In this document: positions 51,508 to 60,977 of the stretch, in pieces | Layout: each line of letters opens with the position of its first letter | Position numbering within the stretch: the stretch's first letter is position 1 | Source of the DNA: UBA6136 sp044351045 | Lineage (GTDB): Bacteria; Pseudomonadota; Gammaproteobacteria; Methylococcales; Methylococcaceae | Length of the DNA stretch: 64,000 nt | Assembly: GCA_044351045.1 (NCBI GenBank) | Contig: JBILGM010000002.1 | Coordinates: 1-64,000 of the forward strand | Reading direction: 5' to 3' | Position numbers and translations under genes: made by a program | The notes under the pieces: model-generated | Told to the model about the DNA's origin: nothing | The model's input: only the letters and a program-made list of their open reading frames with translations | The model's database searches: none

Positions 51508-53442
51508 ATGACACGACTGCTTGAAGTCTTCAGCACGGATGGACAATTGGCGAGGGCGCTACTTGGATTTCGCCCGCGACAGGCCCAGATCGAAATGGCT
51601 CTGGCGACCTCGGAAGTGATCGAACAGGGGGACTGTCTGGTTGTCGAGGCGGGAACCGGTACAGGCAAGACCCTGGCCTATCTGGTTCCTGCCATTCTGT
51701 CGGGCAAAAAAGTGATCGTTTCTACCGCGACGAAGACACTGCAGGATCAGTTGTTTCGTAAAGATCTCCCGATGGTTCGGCATGCTCTGGAGAAACCCTT
51801 ACGGACGGCACTGCTCAAGGGCCGCGGCAATTACCTTTGCATATACCGGCTCAAGCACAATCTGGGCTTTCGGCAAGGGCAGGGCGCACATGATGCCCGG
51901 ACGCTCGAAGCGATTAGTCGCTGGGCAAGAAATACTCAGACCGGTGATATTTCAGAGGCGCTTGATATGCCGGAGCAGTCACCACACTGGTCAGCGGCCA
52001 CCTCGACCGTTGACAACTGCCTGGGCCAGGAATGTCCCGATTACAGCGATTGTTTCCTGATAAAGGCTCGTAGTCGCGCACGCGAGGCGGATATTCTAGT
52101 CATCAATCACCATTTGTTATGGGCGGACTGGGCACTGAGGAATGAGGGCTACGGTGAATTGCTGCCTCATGTGGATGCCATCATAGTCGATGAAGCGCAC
52201 CAATTCCTAGAGTCTGCTGCACAATTTCTGGGTTCTACCATTAGCTCCCGGCAATTGCTGGAACTTGGTAATGACATTTTGATGGAACGTATGCGTGATG
52301 CACCCGACGTGATCGATCTTCTGGATGAGGCGGACCGACTGGAGCGCTTAACAGAGGATGCGCGGATGGCGTTTGGGAGCGAATCCCGGCGGGACTCCTG
52401 GCATGCCGTGAGTGGAAAGGGTGATGTGGAGGAAACCTTTGCGGCCATCCGAGAACAGCTGATGACCCTGGAAGGGCTACTCAAACCCCTCTCGGTTCGG
52501 GGTAAGGGGCTTGAATCCTGTCATAAACGCTGTCTCGACCTTACGGTCCGGTTACACGCCTTTTTTGAGGGTGACAGTAAAAATCATGTCCGCTGGTTCG
52601 AGACGAGGAAGCGAGGCTTCTCGCTGAATCGAACGCCCCTGGCGGTCGCGGAGGAATTCACCAAATTTCGCCAAACAACCCCAGCGGCGTGGGTATTTGC
52701 CTCAGCCACACTGACCGTTGCTGGAAAATTTGAGCACTTTACCCGGCAACTCGGGATTTTTGATGCTCGCTGCCACACTTGGGACAGTCCCTTCGATTAC
52801 CAGGCAAATTGCCTGCTTTATATGCCTCAGAATTTACCTGACCCCGGATCGCATCAGTACAACCGAAGTGTCGCTTCCGCTGTTATTCCGGTCCTTGAGG
52901 CAACCCAAGGACGTGCCTTTTTCCTCTTTACGTCACATCAGGCCCTTAACGAAGCCGCACAAGTACTGTCTCGATCGGTCGATTACCCGCTTTTTGTTCA
53001 GGGTACACAGCCAAAAACACAGCTACTGGAGTCGTTCAAGGCCTCGAGCAATGGGGTTCTGTTAGGAACCTCGACCTTTTGGGAGGGGGTCGATGTGCCC
53101 GGCCCAAGCCTGTCTTGTGTGATTATCGACAAGCTGCCCTTTGCTTCACCAGCCGACCCGGTTCTTCAAGCCAAACTGGAGAAGCTTAGACAGGAGGGGC
53201 TAAACCCTTTTTCGGCGCATCAACTGCCATCGGCCATCATCACCTTGAGGCAAGGTGTGGGACGATTGATTCGTGATCACGAGGATTGCGGTGTGTTGAT
53301 GCTTTGTGATCCCAGACTTCTCACGAAACCTTATGGACAGCTTTTCTTAAACAGCCTCCCCCCAATGCCGCGAAGCCACTCGATTGCGGATATTGAACAT
53401 TTCTTTGCACATGAACGGTCCGATTCGGCGGCGTCGGCATGA
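51508..53442 (+). CDS. yoaA: ATP-dependent DNA helicase, YoaA/DinG family
   Basis: The 644-residue helicase has Walker A VEAGTGTGKTLAY, four cysteines for an iron-sulfur cluster (in NYLCIYRL, NCLGQEC and SDC), DEAH-type VDEAHQF, GVLLGTSTFWEGVDVPG and the motif VI QGVGRLIRD. It resolves damaged replication forks with 5'-3' polarity as in the XPD group. ATGA overlap joins it to tsaB, an order common in gammaproteobacteria. Confidence 0.93.
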   Translation: MTRLLEVFSTDGQLARALLGFRPRQAQIEMALATSEVIEQGDCLVVEAGTGTGKTLAYLVPAILSGKKVIVSTATKTLQDQLFRKDLPMVRHALEKPLRTALLKGRGNYLCIYRLKHNLGFRQGQGAHDARTLEAISRWARNTQTGDISEALDMPEQSPHWSAATSTVDNCLGQECPDYSDCFLIKARSRAREADILVINHHLLWADWALRNEGYGELLPHVDAIIVDEAHQFLESAAQFLGSTISSRQLLELGNDILMERMRDAPDVIDLLDEADRLERLTEDARMAFGSESRRDSWHAVSGKGDVEETFAAIREQLMTLEGLLKPLSVRGKGLESCHKRCLDLTVRLHAFFEGDSKNHVRWFETRKRGFSLNRTPLAVAEEFTKFRQTTPAAWVFASATLTVAGKFEHFTRQLGIFDARCHTWDSPFDYQANCLLYMPQNLPDPGSHQYNRSVASAVIPVLEATQGRAFFLFTSHQALNEAAQVLSRSVDYPLFVQGTQPKTQLLESFKASSNGVLLGTSTFWEGVDVPGPSLSCVIIDKLPFASPADPVLQAKLEKLRQEGLNPFSAHQLPSAIITLRQGVGRLIRDHEDCGVLMLCDPRLLTKPYGQLFLNSLPPMPRSHSIADIEHFFAHERSDSAASA

Positions 53443-54128
53443 ATCTACTAGCCATTGACACCGCCACAGAGGCCTGTTCTGCAGCCGTGCTGAGGGAGGG
53501 TCGGCTTTACGAGCGTTTCCAATTGGCGCCCCGCGAGCATAATCGCCTCATTCTTCCCATGATCAGCGAATTACTGAAAGAGTCTGGCGTGGAACCCGCT
53601 GAACTTCATGCGATAGCCTTTGGTTGCGGTCCGGGTTCTTTCACCGGCGTGCGAATTGCGGCGGGCGTAACCCAAGGACTTGCATTGGGCCTGGATTTGC
53701 CCGTCATTCCCATTTCTACCTTGGCTGCCTTGTCCCTGGAAGCCATGGATGCTGAAAGCGCAGAACTGGCTTATGCATGCATCGACGCTCGGATGAATGA
53801 GGTTTACTGGGGTGTTTACGAGCGTGAGTGCGAGGGAAGTGTGCGCCTGATTGGTTGCGAATCGGTCATGCCCGCTGCCAATGTCCGAGGTTTGGATGGT
53901 AAATTGGGTGTTGGTGTCGGAAGCGGTTGGGCAACCTACTCCGAGGTGCTGGCTGATCAGCTAGGAAACGGCCTAGGAAAAGTGTTGGCTGACCGTTTTC
54001 CGAGAGCAGGTTTAATCGCCAAACTGGGTGCTCAATCACTTAAACGTGGAGGAGGGTTACCAGCTGAACAGGCTATGCCGGTTTATCTAAGGGACAACGT
54101 CGCCCGAAAGCCCGATAAGCGGGTGTAG
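53439..54128 (+). CDS. tsaB: tRNA threonylcarbamoyladenosine synthesis protein TsaB
   Basis: A 229-residue ASKHA-fold protein starting MNLLAIDTATEACSAAV with GCGPGSFTGVRIAAGVTQGLALG, the TsaB signature. It scaffolds TsaD and TsaE in making t6A37 in tRNAs that read ANN codons. It overlaps yoaA by 4 bp and precedes yciO, a homologue of TsaC, though those are separated by about 60 bp. Confidence 0.95.
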   Translation: MNLLAIDTATEACSAAVLREGRLYERFQLAPREHNRLILPMISELLKESGVEPAELHAIAFGCGPGSFTGVRIAAGVTQGLALGLDLPVIPISTLAALSLEAMDAESAELAYACIDARMNEVYWGVYERECEGSVRLIGCESVMPAANVRGLDGKLGVGVGSGWATYSEVLADQLGNGLGKVLADRFPRAGLIAKLGAQSLKRGGGLPAEQAMPVYLRDNVARKPDKRV

Positions 54129-54186
54129 CAGAGAGCCGCCCAAAACATCACAGAGCCAACACCTCCTCGTATAGTAGAATGTCGCA

Positions 54187-54807
54187 ATGTCGCAGTTTTT
54201 CCAGATCCATCCTACAGACCCGCAGCCTCGTTTGATCAAGCGTTGTGTGGAGATTCTCCTTCACGGAGGCATCATCGTTTACCCAACAGATTCTTCCTAT
54301 GCGTTGGGCTGCCGAATGGACAACCGTGAAGGACTGGAACGGATACGGCGTATCCGACGCTTGGAGGAAGATCACAATTTCACGCTGGTCTGTATTGATA
54401 TTTCGCAGATTTCAACCTTCGCCAAAATGAACAACGAGGGCTTCAGGTTGATCAAATCACTGACACCCGGGCCCTATACCTTCATTCTGGAGGCGACGAA
54501 AGAAACTCCCAAAAGGCTAATGCATGCCAAGCGGAAAACTATCGGTGTGAGACTGCCTGACGACCCCATCACTGAATCTATTGTGGTTCATCTCGGCGAA
54601 CCACTGTTCAGTTCGACTCTCATCATGGCTGATGAGGAGGACGCGATGGCCGATCCCGAAGAGATCCGCGAGCGGCTTGAAAAAGAGGTCGACCTGATTA
54701 TTGATGCCGGCATATTGACTTATGAGCCGACCACCATCATCGGTTTCACCGGTGACAGTCCTGAAATCATCCGTCAAGGCAAAGGTATCGCCGAAAATCT
54801 GAGATAA
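54187..54807 (+). CDS. yciO: L-threonylcarbamoyladenylate synthase family protein, YciO-type
   Basis: The 206-residue protein starts SQFFQIHPTDPQPRLIKR and has VYPTDSSYALGCRMD, NFTLVCIDIS, TPGPYTFILEATKE and KRKTIGVRLPDDPI, much closer to E. coli YciO than to TsaC. The family forms threonylcarbamoyl-AMP or breaks it down, and the true role of YciO remains uncertain. First gene of a run with a site-2 protease, scpA, scpB and rluB. Confidence 0.92.
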   Translation: MSQFFQIHPTDPQPRLIKRCVEILLHGGIIVYPTDSSYALGCRMDNREGLERIRRIRRLEEDHNFTLVCIDISQISTFAKMNNEGFRLIKSLTPGPYTFILEATKETPKRLMHAKRKTIGVRLPDDPITESIVVHLGEPLFSSTLIMADEEDAMADPEEIRERLEKEVDLIIDAGILTYEPTTIIGFTGDSPEIIRQGKGIAENLR

Positions 54808-54831
54808 CCGCCGAAAAATAAGGATCAGAAA

Positions 54832-55485
54832 ATGGAAATAGACAGCCTCTCCAATGAGCAACTCATGATCGTCAAGGCATTGCCGCTGCTCTTGGCCATT
54901 ACCTTTCACGAAATCGCGCATGGTTATGTCGCCAAGGTGCTGGGCGACGATACGGCGGAGAGAATGGGGCGTTTGTCCATGAACCCATTGGCGCATATTG
55001 ATCCGGTAGGTACCATTTTGCTTCCCGGATTGATGCTAGCGATGGGCGGGCATTTCATCTTCGGATGGGCGAAGCCGGTCCCAGTCAATACCGGGAGACT
55101 GCATAAGCCGAGACGGGACACTATCCTCGTGTCCGCTGCGGGACCGGCCGCCAATCTGCTCATGGCCCTTTTGTGGGCCATCCTTGCAAATGGCGTTGAT
55201 TTCCTACAGGGCACGGAGTACGGCGCAGCGCTGGCCATCATGTGCAAGTTTGGAATTGGCTTTAATGTTTTGCTGGCGGTATTCAACATGATTCCCATCC
55301 CGCCACTCGATGGCGGCAGAGTGTTGCTGGAATTGCTACCCTACAACACGGCCCAGAAATATAGCCAGATCGAGCCTTACGGATTGTTCATCATTATTGG
55401 GCTCATGTTCACCGGGTTGTTGAACATTTTCGCGATTCCGATGCGCTTGCTCACTAGTCTTTTCATGAGCATAGCCGGCCTCTGA
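54832..55485 (+). CDS. Site-2 protease family (M50) membrane metallopeptidase
   Basis: The 217-residue protein has the zinc motif HEIAHGY and a later NMIPIPPLDGGRVL, typical of M50 intramembrane proteases, within four to five hydrophobic segments. It lacks PDZ domains, unlike RseP, so its substrates are unknown. It starts 25 bp after yciO and its stop overlaps the scpA start by one base. Confidence 0.92.
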   Translation: MEIDSLSNEQLMIVKALPLLLAITFHEIAHGYVAKVLGDDTAERMGRLSMNPLAHIDPVGTILLPGLMLAMGGHFIFGWAKPVPVNTGRLHKPRRDTILVSAAGPAANLLMALLWAILANGVDFLQGTEYGAALAIMCKFGIGFNVLLAVFNMIPIPPLDGGRVLLELLPYNTAQKYSQIEPYGLFIIIGLMFTGLLNIFAIPMRLLTSLFMSIAGL

Positions 55486-56339
55486 TGACGGCTGTCGTTG
55501 CGTCATTGACGCATGAGGAAGCGGCGCAGACGCCTGAGGGAGTGACCACGGAATTGACCCCATTGGCAACAATCATGGGATCTCCCATCCATGATCTACC
55601 AGATGATTTGTACATTCCACCCGATGCCCTCGAGGTTTTTCTCGAAACCTTTGAAGGGCCATTGGATCTGTTGCTTTATTTAATCCGACGGCAAGGTTTC
55701 TCTATTCTCGATATCCCGGTCGCCGAGATCACTCGACAATACATTGCCTACATCGAGATGATGGGCGAGTTGAAGATGGAACTGGCAGCCGAGTACCTTT
55801 TGATGGCGGCCATATTGACCGAGATCAAATCGAGACTGCTGCTGCCGCGTCCTGCTGAGGCAATTCAGGAGGAGGATGATCCGCGTGCAGAGTTGATTCG
55901 CCGTTTGCAAGAGTATGAGCGTTTCAAAACTGCCGCACAGGAGCTGGATCAATTGACTCGATGTGAACGTGACGTTCATGAGATAACCGCCGACATCAGT
56001 GCGATCCCTGTCAACAAGATCTATCCCGAGGTCTACATCCGTGACATTCTCGAGGCTTTTCAGGAAGTGTTGCGGCGAGCTGATAGACACACACATCATC
56101 AGATTCATCGAGAACCACTCTCGGTGAGGGAACGTATGTCCAGCATACTGACAAAACTTCAGACTCATCGTCTCCTTTCCTTTAGTGAGTTGTTTGAACT
56201 GAAGGAAGGCAGAGCAGGGGCCGTCGTTTCCCTATTGGCGATTCTGGAAATGAGCAAGGAACGCATTATCGAGATTTTGCAGGAAGAACCACTGGGACTA
56301 CTTAAGGTCAAGCCACTGGCAATAGTGACAGAAGCCTGA
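55485..56339 (+). CDS. scpA: Segregation and condensation protein A
   Basis: The 284-residue protein has the kleisin core: FEGPLDLLLYLIRRQGFSILDIPVAEITRQYIAYI, then EYLLMAAILTEIKSRLLLPRP and a C-terminal winged helix (EGRAGAVVSLLAILEMSKERIIEILQEE). With ScpB and SMC it forms the bacterial condensin that compacts the chromosome. An N-terminal extension of about 45 residues is specific to this lineage. It precedes scpB by 2 bp. Confidence 0.95.
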   Translation: MTAVVASLTHEEAAQTPEGVTTELTPLATIMGSPIHDLPDDLYIPPDALEVFLETFEGPLDLLLYLIRRQGFSILDIPVAEITRQYIAYIEMMGELKMELAAEYLLMAAILTEIKSRLLLPRPAEAIQEEDDPRAELIRRLQEYERFKTAAQELDQLTRCERDVHEITADISAIPVNKIYPEVYIRDILEAFQEVLRRADRHTHHQIHREPLSVRERMSSILTKLQTHRLLSFSELFELKEGRAGAVVSLLAILEMSKERIIEILQEEPLGLLKVKPLAIVTEA

Positions 56340-56341
56340 TT

Positions 56342-56962
56342 ATGGAGCTCAAGCAGATATTGGAAGCGGCCATGATGGCTGCCGCTCGCCCCTTAGGGCT
56401 TCAGGACTTTGCCAATATTTTCGATGAGGCTGAACGCCCCACCCAGGAGGAGATTGAGCAGGCGTTGGCAGAGATTCAAAATGACTTTGACCAACGCCCG
56501 CTGGAACTCAAGCGAGTTGCCAGCGGGTATCGGTTTCAGGTCCGTGAATACTTTTCGCCCTGGATTTCCCGGCTGTTTGATGAACGAGCGGGCCGCTATT
56601 CCCGTGCGTTTCTTGAGACCCTTGCCATCATTGCCTATCGACAGCCCGCAACAAGGGGTGAAATCGAGGATATTCGTGGGGTCGCCGTGAGTTCCAACAT
56701 TATCAAAACCATGTTGGAGCGGGACTGGATTCACATCGTCGGCCACAAGGATGTTCCGGGGCGGCCAGCCTTGTTTGCCACCACGCGACATTTCCTGGAT
56801 TACTTCAACCTGACCAGCCTGTCCGAATTGCCCCCGCTACAGGAGTTCATTGAAGCGCTGGATCTCTCGTCTTCCGACGGAATATCAGACACTATTCCGC
56901 AAACTGTAATGCCCGAGACTTACACTGAACACAACGAAATTGAACATGCGGACTCCGAATAG
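56342..56962 (+). CDS. scpB: Segregation and condensation protein B
   Basis: The 206-residue protein has two winged helices: KQILEAAMMAAARPLGL and VASGYRFQVREYFSPWISRL, then RAFLETLAIIAYRQPATRGEIEDIRGV and GRPALFATTRHFLDYFNLTSLSELP. It dimerises and binds ScpA in the SMC complex. Its end overlaps the rluB start by 23 bp, showing translational coupling. Confidence 0.95.
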   Translation: MELKQILEAAMMAAARPLGLQDFANIFDEAERPTQEEIEQALAEIQNDFDQRPLELKRVASGYRFQVREYFSPWISRLFDERAGRYSRAFLETLAIIAYRQPATRGEIEDIRGVAVSSNIIKTMLERDWIHIVGHKDVPGRPALFATTRHFLDYFNLTSLSELPPLQEFIEALDLSSSDGISDTIPQTVMPETYTEHNEIEHADSE

Positions 56963-57857
56963 ACCGGGCAAACCCAAGACTCAAACCATAAAAACCTCAA
57001 CGGCTGACGAGGCGGGTGAACGGTTACAAAAACTTTTGGCCCGAATTGGCCTCGCTTCTCGGCGGGAAATTGAGGAATGGATAAGGAATGGCCGGATCAC
57101 CCTTAACGGGGCCTATGCCAAGCTGGGTGACCGATATAAATTCGGTGATCGTGTCACCGTGAATGGCCGCGTTGTTGATTTCGATGGCAGGGCCGAAGAG
57201 CCGACGCGTGTCCTCCTGTATCACAAGCCCATTGGTGAGGTGGTGACACGTCGCGATCCCGAAGGGCGTCCGGTCATTTTTACTCAATTACCCCGTCCGA
57301 CACGGGGTCGCTGGATTGCCATCGGTCGCCTGGATATCAATACGCAAGGCTTGTTGTTGGTAACCACCAACGGTGAGCTCGCTAACCGGTTGATGCATCC
57401 CTCGAGAGAGATTCCTCGCGAATATGCCGTCCGTGTGTTGGGCAATATCGAGGACAGATTGCTCGATCGACTTACGCAGGGCGTAGAACTGGAAGACGGT
57501 CCTGCCAGTTTCGAGTCGATCACGGCAGCCGGTGGCGAAGGAGCCAATCGGTGGTTTCATGTCATGTTGCGCGAAGGTCGTAACCGGATCGTCAGGAGAC
57601 TTTGGGATTCGCAGGGGGTCACGGTCAGTCGTTTGATCCGCATCCGTTTCGCCAATATCGAATTGCCACCACGACTTCGCGCACGAACTTTCATGGAATT
57701 GCCCCAGGAACAAGTGGATTATCTGCTCAAGCTGGTTGATCTGACTACCGAAGCTGCGCAATCAGCTGTCGCCGCTAACAACAAACCAACTTCATCCAAC
57801 TCGGGCGCGAAACCTTTTCGTCAGTCCCCAGCGCGACGAAAGCCTAATGGCCGTTAG
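56940..57857 (+). CDS. rluB: 23S rRNA pseudouridine(2605) synthase
   Basis: The 305-residue protein has an N-terminal S4 RNA-binding domain (RLQKLLARIGLASRREIEEWI, about 28-48) and the RsuA-type catalytic domain with the active aspartate in GRLDINTQGLLL (Asp132). It modifies 23S rRNA. A C-terminal Ser/Asn/Lys-rich tail follows. Last gene of the scpAB-rluB unit, with a dyad hairpin in the gap before ychF. Confidence 0.93.
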   Translation: MNMRTPNRPGKPKTQTIKTSTADEAGERLQKLLARIGLASRREIEEWIRNGRITLNGAYAKLGDRYKFGDRVTVNGRVVDFDGRAEEPTRVLLYHKPIGEVVTRRDPEGRPVIFTQLPRPTRGRWIAIGRLDINTQGLLLVTTNGELANRLMHPSREIPREYAVRVLGNIEDRLLDRLTQGVELEDGPASFESITAAGGEGANRWFHVMLREGRNRIVRRLWDSQGVTVSRLIRIRFANIELPPRLRARTFMELPQEQVDYLLKLVDLTTEAAQSAVAANNKPTSSNSGAKPFRQSPARRKPNGR

Positions 57858-57950
57858 AGGCTCTCAGGCCATATGTGGTGAATTAGAAGACTATTTTATT
57901 ACGCATAATGTGTATTATGTCAAATAGAGAGTGACGCGGCCATATCAAGT

Positions 57951-57986
57951 CTATGGAGCAATGTCAGAATCGACATCCCTCCATAG
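57951..57986. terminator. Dyad hairpin between rluB and ychF
   Basis: CTATGGAG (57951-57958) pairs with CTCCATAG (57979-57986), and inside them ATGTC pairs with GACAT across a small internal loop. It lies between convergent genes and is a likely bidirectional terminator, though no T-run is present. Confidence 0.6.
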
Positions 57987-57995
57987 TCCCGGTAG

Positions 57996-59087
57996 TTAGA
58001 CGTTGAACCGGAAATGCACGACATCGCCATCATGCATGACATATTCCTTGCCCTCCAACCGCCACTTACCGGCATCCTTGGCACCTTGTTCGCCCCGAAA
58101 TTTGACGAAATCATCAAAAGCGATCACTTCCGCGCGAATGAATCCCCGCTCAAAGTCGGTATGGATCACGCCGGCGGATTGCGGTGCTGTCGCACCTTTG
58201 TGAATCGTCCAGGCGCGCACTTCTTTGACCCCGGCCGTAAAGTAGGTGTACAGACTGAGTAGCGTATAAGCTGCACGGATGACGCGATTCAATCCCGGTT
58301 CTTCCATGCCAATCTCTGCGAGGAAATCGCCTTTGTCTGATTCATCCAGTTGCGCGATTTCGGCCTCGAAGGCTGCACAAACCGGAACGACCTCTGAACC
58401 CTCTTCCTGAGCATACGCACGGACCCGATCAAGGAAAGGATTGTTTTCAAAACCATCTTCGCGGACGTTGGCGATGAACATGGTCGGTTTGCTCGTTAAT
58501 AAATGAAGTTCACGCAGCAGACCTCTTTCCTCTGTCGACAGCTCCAGTGACCGAACAGGTTTGCCCTCATTCAGGTGACTCAATACGCTCTCTAACAACG
58601 CCTTGCGCGCTAGCTCATCTTTGTTGCCAGATTTGGCGGCTTTCAAGGAGCGTTGCAGAGCCTTTTCTACCGTGCCCATATCGGCAAGATTCAACTCGGT
58701 ATTGATGACTTCGATGTCAGAGACCGGATCGACCTTGCCAGCCACATGAATGACATCCTCGTCTTCAAAGCATCTGACCACATGAGCAATCGCGTCGGTT
58801 TCCCGTATATGCGCAAGAAACTGATTGCCTAACCCCTCGCCTTTCGAAGCCCCGGCCACCAAGCCGGCAATATCGACAAATTCGATGGTGGTGGGGACGA
58901 CGCGTTCCGGTTTTACAATCTCGGACAATGCATCGAGACGCGGATCGGGTACCGGTACAACCCCGACATTGGGGTCAATAGTGCAAAAAGGATAATTCTC
59001 TGCCGCAATGGCTGCCTTGGTGAGTGCGTTGAAAAGCGTGGATTTACCTACATTGGGCAATCCGACAATGCCACAGTAAAGCGTCAT
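57996..59087 (-). CDS. ychF: Ribosome-binding ATPase YchF
   Basis: The 363-residue protein has the P-loop GLPNVGKSTLFNAL, FVDIAGLVAGASKGEGLGNQFL and a C-terminal TGS-like domain (FTAGVKEVRAWTIHKG to HFRFNV). YchF binds ribosomes and hydrolyses ATP rather than GTP despite its Obg-like fold. It lies alone on the minus strand between rluB and waaA. Confidence 0.96.
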   Translation of the reverse strand: MTLYCGIVGLPNVGKSTLFNALTKAAIAAENYPFCTIDPNVGVVPVPDPRLDALSEIVKPERVVPTTIEFVDIAGLVAGASKGEGLGNQFLAHIRETDAIAHVVRCFEDEDVIHVAGKVDPVSDIEVINTELNLADMGTVEKALQRSLKAAKSGNKDELARKALLESVLSHLNEGKPVRSLELSTEERGLLRELHLLTSKPTMFIANVREDGFENNPFLDRVRAYAQEEGSEVVPVCAAFEAEIAQLDESDKGDFLAEIGMEEPGLNRVIRAAYTLLSLYTYFTAGVKEVRAWTIHKGATAPQSAGVIHTDFERGFIRAEVIAFDDFVKFRGEQGAKDAGKWRLEGKEYVMHDGDVVHFRFNV

Positions 59088-59133
59088 ACAAAGGTAATAA
59101 AAGGTTTGGTTAAATGTTTAGATGACGAATGTT

Positions 59134-60435
59134 TCATAAACGTCCGTGAGTGCCTGTGCCACTCATAGTTACTCCACACTGTAACTCAACGATCAGCGCG
59201 AGCACTCGATCGAGAGCCCCCCGGTTACGAGCTACAAAAGTCTGGCCTTTCTGCCCATAATCAAGTGCCAGACCGGGTTCCTGCAGAAATCTTAAAATCC
59301 ATTCCGCCAACAAGTCAGGTGTATCGATTTGCACTCCGCCACTCGTAGCAAGGAGGTTTTGCGAAATTTCACCGAAGTTCATCATGTAAGGCCCGAAGAT
59401 CACGGGAATTCCGACCGCCGCAACTTCTAGGATATTTTGTCCTCCATGCGGGATCAGGCTACCACCCACGAAGGCGACATCCGCCGCCCCATAGAATTTT
59501 CGAAGCTCACCGATGCCATCTATGAGAAAGATCGACGTTTTAGCATCGCAGTTTCGTGCTTCGGACCGAGTTTGAACGCAGAGCCCCCTGCCCTCGCATA
59601 GCGCCCTCACATCAGCGGATCTCTCGGGATGACGAGGTGCCAGGACCAGCAGAGCATCCGGGACAGCGCATTGAATCCGCGCAAGGGCATCAAGAATCAA
59701 TGCTTCTTCGCCCGGATGAGTACTCCCAGCGACCCATACGGGTCTGTCCGGAAAAAGCGAGCGCCGTAAATCCAGTGACTGATTTCGCAAGCTCTCATCA
59801 AATTGGATATCAAACTTGATGTTGCCGAGGACGCTGACCCTGTTCGGGATGGCGCCTATGGCAAGATAGCGATCGGCATCCAGACGGGTTTGAGCGGCAA
59901 TGTGCGTAACCTGGCTGAGGCTGACCCGCGCCAAACCGCTTAGCTTGGCATAACCTCTGGCTGACTTTTCCGATAATCTCCCGTTAAGAATGGCTAGCGG
60001 AATTTGTTGGACGCCGCAGGCATGAAAAAGATTAGGCCAGATTTCAGTTTCCATAATCAGCGCAAGACCGGGGCTGAAGTGCTCAAGAAACCGACGGACA
60101 GCATCTGGAAGGTCATAAGGCAGATACACGTGCTCAACCCTGTTTCCCAGCACTTCATGTACCCGGGCAGAGCCCGTCGGCGTTGTACAGGTGACCAATA
60201 ATGAAGTTTCCCCCCTACCAAGCAAGTCCTTTATGAGGGGGAACGCGGCCTCGCATTCACCAACCGAGACGGCATGAATCCATATGGAACAAGCTTTGCG
60301 GGGATTTCCGCGGTAAAAACCGAATCTTTCCGGGATTCTTTCTCGGTAGGCAGGGGTACGGTAGCTCTTCCAAAGCAGTCGCACCAAAAGAAGCGGTGCA
60401 AGGGCGTAGAACAGCAATGAATAGAGTTGCCTCAC
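59134..60435 (-). CDS. waaA: 3-deoxy-D-manno-octulosonic acid transferase
   Basis: I chose GTG 60435 as start because VRQLYSLLFYALAPLLLVRLLWKS is the usual N-terminal membrane helix and GGGGCAGGG lies just upstream; a TTG at 60462 is a longer option. Family blocks: FPLIKDLL, ETEIWPNLFHACG, LNGRLSEKSARGYAKL, AGSTHPGEE and GGSLIPHGGQNILEVA. It adds Kdo to lipid A at the inner membrane. The product is about 433 residues, normal for KdtA/WaaA. Confidence 0.93.
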   Translation of the reverse strand: MRQLYSLLFYALAPLLLVRLLWKSYRTPAYRERIPERFGFYRGNPRKACSIWIHAVSVGECEAAFPLIKDLLGRGETSLLVTCTTPTGSARVHEVLGNRVEHVYLPYDLPDAVRRFLEHFSPGLALIMETEIWPNLFHACGVQQIPLAILNGRLSEKSARGYAKLSGLARVSLSQVTHIAAQTRLDADRYLAIGAIPNRVSVLGNIKFDIQFDESLRNQSLDLRRSLFPDRPVWVAGSTHPGEEALILDALARIQCAVPDALLVLAPRHPERSADVRALCEGRGLCVQTRSEARNCDAKTSIFLIDGIGELRKFYGAADVAFVGGSLIPHGGQNILEVAAVGIPVIFGPYMMNFGEISQNLLATSGGVQIDTPDLLAEWILRFLQEPGLALDYGQKGQTFVARNRGALDRVLALIVELQCGVTMSGTGTHGRL

Positions 60436-60486
60436 GCCCTGCCCCGTTGGCCGCACGGCCAAAGCCGTGCGTAGTGTCGTTCTCTA

Positions 60487-60933
60487 TTATTCGGCAGCAA
60501 CCGTCAAAGGCAGTATGGCGACTACATCCCCGTGCAACTGAATACCGATTTCATAATCGCCAATGTGACGAATGGGACCCATAGGCAGTCTCACCTCGCT
60601 TTTTTCTACGGCTACACCGGCGGCCGTAACTGCTTCGGCGATATCCCGGGTGCCGATCGACCCGTAAAGACGTCCCTCATCACCGGCCTTGTGGGTAATC
60701 GTGACTTTCAGTGCAGAAATGGTTGCAGAGCGGCTCTGTGCTGCAGCTAGTGTATCGGCAGCTTTCTTTTCCAACTCGGCGCGACGCTGCTCGAATTGTT
60801 CGATTTTCTCGGCGTTGGCGACAACGGCCTTTCCTTGTGGGATCAGATAGTTTCGACCGTATCCAGGTTTAACACTAACTTTGTCACCCAAACCACCGAG
60901 GTTGGGGATTTTTTCCAGAAGAATGATTTCCAT
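60487..60933 (-). CDS. rplI: 50S ribosomal protein L9
   Basis: A 148-residue L9: MEIILLEKIPNLGGLGDKVSVKPGYGRNYL N-domain, long central helix (FEQRRAELEKKAADTL) and C-terminal domain. A GAGG lies 8 bp before ATG. It ends the rpsF-rpsR-DUF2232-rplI ribosomal unit. Confidence 0.97.
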   Translation of the reverse strand: MEIILLEKIPNLGGLGDKVSVKPGYGRNYLIPQGKAVVANAEKIEQFEQRRAELEKKAADTLAAAQSRSATISALKVTITHKAGDEGRLYGSIGTRDIAEAVTAAGVAVEKSEVRLPMGPIRHIGDYEIGIQLHGDVVAILPLTVAAE

Positions 60934-60977
60934 TTTATAAGCCTCAATAATTAATTTGATGTTTTTTTATCTTTAGG

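Noticed and set aside
60435..60462. TTG start giving a longer WaaA
   Set aside because: The added residues AVRPTGQG are not typical and the GTG at 60435 has a better ribosome site and lies right before the membrane helix.
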